A stretch of DNA of 11,920 nt from assembly GCA_023387695.1 (NCBI GenBank), contig JAEWHT010000083.1, positions 1 through 11,920 of the forward strand, read 5' to 3'. Shown here piece by piece: positions 7,732-11,920 of this stretch (position 1 is the first letter of the stretch; each line of letters opens with the position of its first letter). The notes under the pieces are model-generated. The model was not told the DNA's origin and ran no database searches. It worked only from the letters and a program-made list of their open reading frames with translations. Source of the stretch: Pseudomonadota bacterium. GTDB lineage: Bacteria; Pseudomonadota; Alphaproteobacteria; Rhizobiales; Xanthobacteraceae. The translations under genes were made by a program, and so were the position numbers.

Positions 7732-7771
7732 CTCTCGTTACCGAGAGGACTTGGGCTTACCAGACCAAGTC
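7732..7771 (-). promoter_or_regulatory. Two adjacent inverted repeats in the monooxygenase leader
   Basis: The first repeat is CTCTCG-TTAC-CGAGAG (7732-7747). Abutting it is GACTTGG (7748-7754), ten bases, then CCAAGTC (7765-7771). Both lie downstream of the candidate promoter and about 130 bases before the start codon. They could be operators for a regulator encoded elsewhere, or two hairpins in the 5' leader of the mRNA. The minus-strand stretch TTGGTCTGGTAAG is reminiscent of GntR/FCD-type operators, but the symmetry does not match a known consensus well. The remainder of the 274-base gap 7601-7874 shows no credible gene. Confidence 0.4.
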
Positions 7772-7790
7772 TGCCTTTTCCGACGGGGCC

Positions 7791-7819
7791 TCTATAGTTT
7801 CGTCGCGATGGATGCGCAA
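7791..7819 (-). promoter_or_regulatory. Candidate sigma-70-type promoter of the monooxygenase
   Basis: On the minus strand, TTGCGC (7814-7819) and TATAGA (7791-7796) are separated by exactly 17 bases. The -35 matches TTGACA at three positions and the -10 matches TATAAT at four. It begins immediately beyond the T-tract of the thiolase terminator, where an independent promoter would be needed. It implies a leader of about 185 nt. Confidence 0.35.
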
Positions 7820-7820
7820 C

Positions 7821-7854
7821 AAAAAAGGCACGGCGTTTGCGGCGCCGTGCCTTT
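7821..7854 (-). terminator. Intrinsic terminator of the thiolase gene
   Basis: A perfect 12-base stem (7824-7835 with 7843-7854) encloses a 7-base loop and is followed on the minus strand by a run of six T. It starts about 20 bases after the thiolase stop codon, separating that gene from the monooxygenase. Confidence 0.9.
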
Positions 7855-7874
7855 CTTGAGTTTAGGCGTTCAGA

Positions 7875-9047
7875 TCAGCTGTAGATCTCGAACAGGCCGG
7901 CGCCGCCCTGGCCGCCGCCGATGCACATGGTCACGACGCCCCACTTGGCCTTGCGGCGGGCGCCTTCCTGCAGCAGATGGCCGGTGAGACGAGCACCGGT
8001 CATGCCGAAGGGATGGCCGATCGCGATCGAGCCGCCGTTGACGTTGTACTTGGCGGGATCGATGCCGAGCTTGTCGCGCGAATAGAGGCACTGGCTGGCG
8101 AAGGCCTCGTTGAGCTCCCAGAGATCGATATCGTCGATCTTGAGGCCATGACGCTTCAACAGCTTCGGCACGGCGAAGATCGGACCGATACCCATCTCGT
8201 CCGGCTCGCAGCCCGCGGCTGCCCAGGCGACGAAGCGGCCGAGCGGCTTGAGGCCGCGCTTCTCGGCGTCCTTGGCTTCCATCAGCACCACGGCGGCAGC
8301 GCCGTCGGAGAGCTGGCTGGCATTGCCGGCGGTGACGAACTTGCCCGGGCCCTTCACCGGCTCGAGTTTGGCCAATCCTTCCATCGTCGTCTCAGGGCGA
8401 TTGCACTCGTCCCGGTCCACGACGTAGTCGACGATGCTCTCGGCCTTGGTGGCCTTGTCGACGACCTTCATCTTGGTCTTCATCGGGACGATTTCGTCCT
8501 TGAACTTGTTGGCCTGCTGGGCGGCCGCCATGCGGCGCTGCGATTCCAGCGAATACTCGTCCTGATATTCGCGGCTCAGATTATAGCGCTCGGCGACGAT
8601 GTCTGCGGTGTCGATCATCGCCATGAAGATGGCAGGCGCGGTCTTCAGCAGCTCCGGATCGATCGTCTCCTTCGGCGTGCCGCCGCCGGGCATCGAGATG
8701 CTCTCGACGCCGCCGGCGACGATGCAGTCGGCGCCATCCGAACGGATCGAGTTGGCCGCCATCGCGATGGTCTGCAGGCCCGAGGAGCAGAAGCGGTTCA
8801 CCGAGACGCCGCCGGTCGACTTCGGCAGGCCGGCGAGCAGCGCGGCCTGGCGGCCGATGTTCGGCGCGCCATGGGCGCAATTGCCGAGATAGCAATCCTC
8901 GACATACTCCTTGTCGACGCCGGCGCGGTCGACCGCATGGTGGATGGCGTGGGCCGCGAGCGACATCGGCGGCGTGATGTTGAACCCGCCACGGCCGGAC
9001 TTGGCCAGGCCCGTGCGCGCGTAGGAAACGATGACGGCTTCACGCAT
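7875..9047 (-). CDS. Acetyl-CoA C-acyltransferase (thiolase), degradative type
   Basis: A 390-residue thiolase of normal length for the family. It cleaves 3-ketoacyl-CoA with CoA, or runs in reverse to condense acyl-CoAs. The catalytic set is complete: nucleophile C87 in VNRFCSSGLQ, the NEAFASQ motif, H345 in GGSIAIGHPFGMTGAR, and C375 in MCIGGGQGGAG. The form of the C87 and H345 motifs is closer to 3-ketoacyl-CoA thiolases of beta-oxidation than to biosynthetic PhaA (VCGSGL, GHPIG), so a role in fatty-acid or aromatic-acid breakdown is inferred; substrate chain length is not readable. The start at 9047 is chosen because GGGAG lies six bases upstream and the fold begins at once (MREAVIVSYARTGLAK); the frame stays open to 9119 without a better start. 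No hydratase/dehydrogenase partner is adjacent, and terminators on both sides mark a single-gene unit. Confidence 0.93.
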   Translation of the reverse strand: MREAVIVSYARTGLAKSGRGGFNITPPMSLAAHAIHHAVDRAGVDKEYVEDCYLGNCAHGAPNIGRQAALLAGLPKSTGGVSVNRFCSSGLQTIAMAANSIRSDGADCIVAGGVESISMPGGGTPKETIDPELLKTAPAIFMAMIDTADIVAERYNLSREYQDEYSLESQRRMAAAQQANKFKDEIVPMKTKMKVVDKATKAESIVDYVVDRDECNRPETTMEGLAKLEPVKGPGKFVTAGNASQLSDGAAAVVLMEAKDAEKRGLKPLGRFVAWAAAGCEPDEMGIGPIFAVPKLLKRHGLKIDDIDLWELNEAFASQCLYSRDKLGIDPAKYNVNGGSIAIGHPFGMTGARLTGHLLQEGARRKAKWGVVTMCIGGGQGGAGLFEIYS

Positions 9048-9053
9048 TGTTTT

Positions 9054-9058
9054 CTCCC
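9054..9058 (-). promoter_or_regulatory. Ribosome binding site of the thiolase
   Basis: GGGAG on the minus strand within AAAGGGAGAAAACA, six bases before the ATG at 9047. It decides the start against the longer open frame reaching 9119. Confidence 0.75.
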
Positions 9059-9063
9059 TTTCG

Positions 9064-9123
9064 AACTTTGGTACGGAGGCGCTGGTCAAAAGCGTTCTCT
9101 GGGCGCCATTGGTACACAAAGTT
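9064..9123. promoter_or_regulatory. Paired motifs upstream of the thiolase
   Basis: AACTTTG (9064-9070) and CAAAGTT (9117-9123) form an inverted pair 46 bases apart, and TTGGTAC occurs twice in direct orientation (9068-9074 and 9109-9115). They flank where the thiolase promoter should lie, so operator use is possible. I see no convincing -35/-10 pair, and the arms are short enough to occur by chance. Confidence 0.2.
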
Positions 9124-9160
9124 TGGGGATCGCGGGAGACATAAAGCGCCGCGCGGCATC

Positions 9161-9196
9161 AACAAAAACGCCGCCCCTCGCGCGAAGGGCGGCGTT
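9161..9196 (-). terminator. Intrinsic terminator of serA
   Basis: A 10-base perfect stem (9167-9176 with 9187-9196), a 10-base loop and, on the minus strand, the tract TTTTTGTT. It lies 65 bases after the serA stop and upstream of the thiolase gene, so the two genes are separate units. Confidence 0.88.
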
Positions 9197-9261
9197 GTTC
9201 CGCATGTCGGAATATATGATGGCCATCATTCCGCGGCGCGCACGCCGCGGACGGGCCTGCC

Positions 9262-10851
9262 TCAGAACGTCAGTGCCTTGACCTGCTTCACCTGCGGCAG
9301 GGCCTGCACCTTGGCGAGCAGGTCCGCCGGCACGGCGCCATCGACCTCGATCAGCGCGATGGCATCGGAGCCCGGAGCGACGCGGCCGAGGTGGAAGGTC
9401 GCGATGTTGATCTTGGCGTCGCCGAGCAGGCTTGCGAACTTGCCGATGAAGCCGGGCTTGTCCTCGTTGGTCACGTAGATCATCGACTTGCCGAACTCCG
9501 CGTCGACGCGGATGCCCTTGATGTCGACCAGGCGCGGCTTGCCATCGGCATAGACGGTACCCGACACCGACCGCTCCTGGCGCTCGGTGGTGACCGTGAC
9601 GGTGATCAGGCTTTCATAGTCGCTCTGGGCGGCGCGGACGATCTCGTCCACCACCATGCCGCGCTCCTTGGCGACGACCGGCGCGGAGACGACGTTGACC
9701 TCGCCCAGCATCGGCCGCAGCAGGCCCGACAGCACCGCTGACGTGATCGCCTTGATCTTCATCTCGGCGACGTGGCCTTCATAGGTGATCTCGACCTTGA
9801 GGATACCGCTCTCGGTGAGCTGGCCGGCGAACGAACCGAGCTTCTCGGCGAGCGCGATGAACGGCTTGAGCTTCGGCGCTTCTTCCGCGGTGATCGAGGG
9901 GAAGTTGACGGCGTTCGAGATCGCGCCGGTGAGCAGGTAATCCGACATCTGCTCGGCGACCTGCAGCGCGACGTTCTCCTGCGCTTCCGTGGTGGAGGCG
10001 CCGAGATGCGGCGTGCAGATCACGTTGGGATGGCCGAACAGCACGTTGGTGTTCGCGGGCTCCTCGACGAACACGTCGAAGGCGGCGCCGGCGATGTGCT
10101 TGGAATTGAGCGCTTCGACCACGGCCTGCTCGTCGACGAGACCGCCGCGGGCGCAATTGATCAGGCGCACGCCCTTCTTCATCTTGGCGATCGCGGATGC
10201 GTCGATGATGTTCCTGGTCTTTTCGGTCAGCGGCGTATGCAGCGTGATGAAATCGGCGCGCTTGAGCAGGTCATCGAGATCGACCTTCTCGACGCCGATG
10301 TCCTTGGCGCGCTCCGGCGACAGGAACGGATCGAACGCGACGACCTTCATGCGCAGGCCGAGCGCACGGTCGGCGACGATCGAACCGATGTTGCCGCAGC
10401 CGACGACGCCGAGCACCTTGCCGGTGAACTCGACGCCCATGAAACGGTTCTTCTCCCACTTGCCGGCCTGGGTCGAGGCGTCGGCCTGCGGGATCTCGCG
10501 AGCCAGCGCGAGCATCAGCGTGATGGCGTGCTCGGCGGTCGTGATCGAATTGCCGAACGGCGTGTTCATCACGATGATGCCCTTGGCCGTCGCTGCGGGA
10601 ATCTCGACATTGTCGACGCCGATGCCGGCGCGACCGATCACCTTGAGGTTGGTGGCCTTCTCCAGGATCTTTGCGGTCGCCTTGGTCGCGGAGCGGATCG
10701 CGAGGCCGTCGTAATTGCCGATGATCTCGGCAAGCTTGTCCTTGTCCTTGCCGAGGTTCGGCTGGAAGTCGACCTCGACGCCGCGATCCTTGAAGATCTG
10801 CACGGCAGCGGGCGAGAGCGCGTCGGAAATGAGAACTTTGGGCTTGGTCAT
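9262..10851 (-). CDS. serA: D-3-phosphoglycerate dehydrogenase
   Basis: A 529-residue long-form enzyme that oxidises 3-phosphoglycerate to 3-phosphohydroxypyruvate with NAD+, the first committed step of serine synthesis. The N-terminal substrate-binding part runs to about residue 100. The NAD-binding fold has GCGNIG (151-156) and D174 for the ribose. The catalytic triad is R235 (NCARGGLVDE), E264 (FVEEP) and H282 (CTPHLGAS). An intervening domain (about 320-450) precedes a C-terminal ACT domain (MIYVTNEDKPGFIGKFASLL onward), the serine-binding regulatory module in many homologues; the long form commonly has both extra domains. The start at 10851 is supported by AAGGA nine bases upstream and by the canonical MTKPKVLISDALSP. 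It lies downstream of serC in the same direction and ends in a strong terminator. Confidence 0.97.
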   Translation of the reverse strand: MTKPKVLISDALSPAAVQIFKDRGVEVDFQPNLGKDKDKLAEIIGNYDGLAIRSATKATAKILEKATNLKVIGRAGIGVDNVEIPAATAKGIIVMNTPFGNSITTAEHAITLMLALAREIPQADASTQAGKWEKNRFMGVEFTGKVLGVVGCGNIGSIVADRALGLRMKVVAFDPFLSPERAKDIGVEKVDLDDLLKRADFITLHTPLTEKTRNIIDASAIAKMKKGVRLINCARGGLVDEQAVVEALNSKHIAGAAFDVFVEEPANTNVLFGHPNVICTPHLGASTTEAQENVALQVAEQMSDYLLTGAISNAVNFPSITAEEAPKLKPFIALAEKLGSFAGQLTESGILKVEITYEGHVAEMKIKAITSAVLSGLLRPMLGEVNVVSAPVVAKERGMVVDEIVRAAQSDYESLITVTVTTERQERSVSGTVYADGKPRLVDIKGIRVDAEFGKSMIYVTNEDKPGFIGKFASLLGDAKINIATFHLGRVAPGSDAIALIEVDGAVPADLLAKVQALPQVKQVKALTF

Positions 10852-10869
10852 GGGAATGTGTCCTTCACA

Positions 10870-11012
10870 CCCTCCCCTGGAGGGGGAGGGTCGGCGCGGA
10901 GCGCCGGAGTGGGGTGAAGCTGCAGAAAGAAAATCGCCGGTGCGCCGTGTGGAGAGATCACCCCACCCCGCCGCACCTGGCGGTGCGTCGACCCTCCCCC
11001 TCCAGGGAAGGG
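10870..11012. repeat. Large imperfect inverted repeat between serC and serA
   Basis: The left arm (10870-10917, 48 bases) and right arm (10958-11012, 55 bases) are inverted copies separated by 40 bases. Their outer 28 bases match at 26 positions and their inner 9 bases match fully. Each arm also folds on itself: the outer C/G-run palindrome in the left arm is CCCTCCCC/GGGGAGGG, and an internal small hairpin has different sequence in each arm (GCGC-GGA-GCGC on the left, CGCAC/GTGCG on the right). It begins 7 bases after the serC stop and ends 4 bases before the serA ribosome binding site (AAGGA, 10861-10865). I recall this kind of C/G-run repeat as dispersed in Bradyrhizobium-group genomes. 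Confidence 0.85.
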
Positions 11013-11019
11013 TAAGAAC

Positions 11020-11920
11020 TCAGGCCGCCTTGGCGAGCGTGGCCTTGGTCTCGGCGAAGGCCCAGTCGATCCACTGCGTCAGCAGCTCGACGTCCTTGGC
11101 TTCGACAGTGGCGCCACACCAGATGCGCAGGCCCGCCGGTGCATCGCGGTAATAGGCGAAGTCGTAGCCCGCGCCTTCCTTCTCGATCAGCGCGACCAGC
11201 TTCTTGGAAAACTCGGCTTGCGCGTCGTCCGAGAGCGAGGTGATCGCGGGATCGGTGAACTTCAAGCAAACCGAAGTGTTGGAGCGGATCGCCGCGTCCT
11301 TGGCCAGGAAGTCGATCCAGGGCGTCTTCGCCTTCCAGTCGGCGAGCACCTTGGTGTTGGCATCGGCGCGACCAATCAGCGCCTTGAGGCCGCCGATCGA
11401 CTTGGCCCAGTTCAGGGCATCGAGATAATCCTCGACGCAGAGCATCGACGGCGTGTTGATGGTCTCGCCGACGAAGATGCCTTCGTTGATCTTGCCGCCC
11501 TTGGTCATGCGGAAGATCTTCGGCAGCGGCCAAGCCGGCTTGTAGGTCTCGAGCCGTTCCACCGCGCGGGGCGACAGGATCAGCATGCCGTGTGCGGCTT
11601 CACCGCCGAGCGCCTTCTGCCAGGAGAAGGTGACGACATCGAGCTTGGCCCAATCGAGGGCTTGCGCAAACGCCGCCGAGGTCGCGTCGCAAATGGTCAG
11701 GCCTTCACGGGTCGCGCTGATCCAGTCGGCGTTCGGCACGCGGACACCGGAGGTGGTGCCGTTCCAGGTGAAGACGACGTCGCTCTTCGGATCAACCTTC
11801 GAGAGGTCGGGAATCTCACCGTAAGCCGCGTTCAGCTTGGTGACGTCCTTGAGCTTCAATTCCTTGACGATGTCGCTGACCCAGCCCTCGCCGAAGGATT
11901 CCCAGGCGAGCGTGGTGACG
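11020..11920 (-). CDS. serC: Phosphoserine aminotransferase (partial, N-terminus off window)
   Basis: The last 300 residues of a PLP enzyme that converts 3-phosphohydroxypyruvate and glutamate to phosphoserine and 2-oxoglutarate; the same enzyme often also serves vitamin B6 synthesis. The PLP-binding lysine is in SWQKALGGEAAHG, preceded by TICDATSAAFAQ, and GIFVGETINTPSMLCVEDYL follows. The sequence suits the SerC subgroup found in alphaproteobacteria and some archaea, of about 390 residues, so roughly 90 are missing. The frame is open to the right edge (LAWESFGEGWVSDIVKELK upstream of KDVTKLN), so the TTG codon at 11859 is internal and not a start. It lies upstream of serA in the direction of transcription, 168 bases away, consistent with a serC-serA unit carrying two consecutive steps of one pathway. 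Confidence 0.95.
   Translation of the reverse strand, partial: VTTLAWESFGEGWVSDIVKELKLKDVTKLNAAYGEIPDLSKVDPKSDVVFTWNGTTSGVRVPNADWISATREGLTICDATSAAFAQALDWAKLDVVTFSWQKALGGEAAHGMLILSPRAVERLETYKPAWPLPKIFRMTKGGKINEGIFVGETINTPSMLCVEDYLDALNWAKSIGGLKALIGRADANTKVLADWKAKTPWIDFLAKDAAIRSNTSVCLKFTDPAITSLSDDAQAEFSKKLVALIEKEGAGYDFAYYRDAPAGLRIWCGATVEAKDVELLTQWIDWAFAETKATLAKAA

Noticed and set aside
7612..7987. Small + strand open frames in the monooxygenase leader
   Set aside because: No ribosome binding site or domain; they run through the terminator and into the antisense of the thiolase.
7977..9281. 434-residue + strand open frame opposite the thiolase
   Set aside because: Mirror of a gene with a complete thiolase active site; no domain of its own.
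9772..10917. 381-residue + strand open frame opposite serA
   Set aside because: Asp/Arg/Gly-rich shadow that ends in the repeat (SPGGGGSARSAGVG); serA is certain on the other strand.
11857..11859. TTG at 11859 as the serC start
   Set aside because: The frame continues to the window edge with residues that fit the enzyme, and a start here would remove about 90 N-terminal residues.

Overview
The window looks like chromosomal DNA of a high-GC alphaproteobacterium, most likely the Bradyrhizobium/Rhodopseudomonas group (Nitrobacteraceae). The grounds are codon use, a PdhS/PleC-like polar kinase, an alphaproteobacterial-type serC, and two kinds of dispersed inverted repeat that I recall as abundant in that group (one is the familiar source of spurious MAGTSPAMT-type peptides). 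No database search was possible.

Layout: positions 1-275 hold no gene, only two back-to-back hairpins at the left edge and a near-consensus CtrA-type box. A large multi-PAS sensor histidine kinase follows on the + strand (276-3848). All other genes are on the minus strand: a helical-bimodular-domain chemoreceptor (3970-5943), a class A FAD-dependent aromatic monooxygenase with a thioredoxin-like tail (6071-7600), a degradative-type acyl-CoA thiolase (7875-9047), 3-phosphoglycerate dehydrogenase serA (9262-10851) and the C-terminal 300 residues of phosphoserine aminotransferase serC (11020 to beyond the right edge). No gap between genes exceeds 300 bases.

How the parts work together: serC and serA encode the second and first steps of serine biosynthesis from 3-phosphoglycerate. 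They are arranged serC-serA in the direction of transcription, with a large imperfect inverted repeat between them ending just before the serA ribosome binding site. serA and the thiolase each end in a strong intrinsic terminator, so thiolase and monooxygenase appear to be separate units. The monooxygenase has its own candidate promoter and a roughly 185-nt leader containing two adjacent inverted repeats. The kinase and chemoreceptor converge on a double-hairpin repeat.

This is mostly ordinary core genome. I see no phage, insertion sequence, CRISPR array, defence island or RNA gene. The points most worth a second look are the kinase's degenerate G2 ATP-binding box, the CtrA-like site upstream of that kinase, the structured leader of the monooxygenase, and the compensatory sequence swaps in the inverted repeats.
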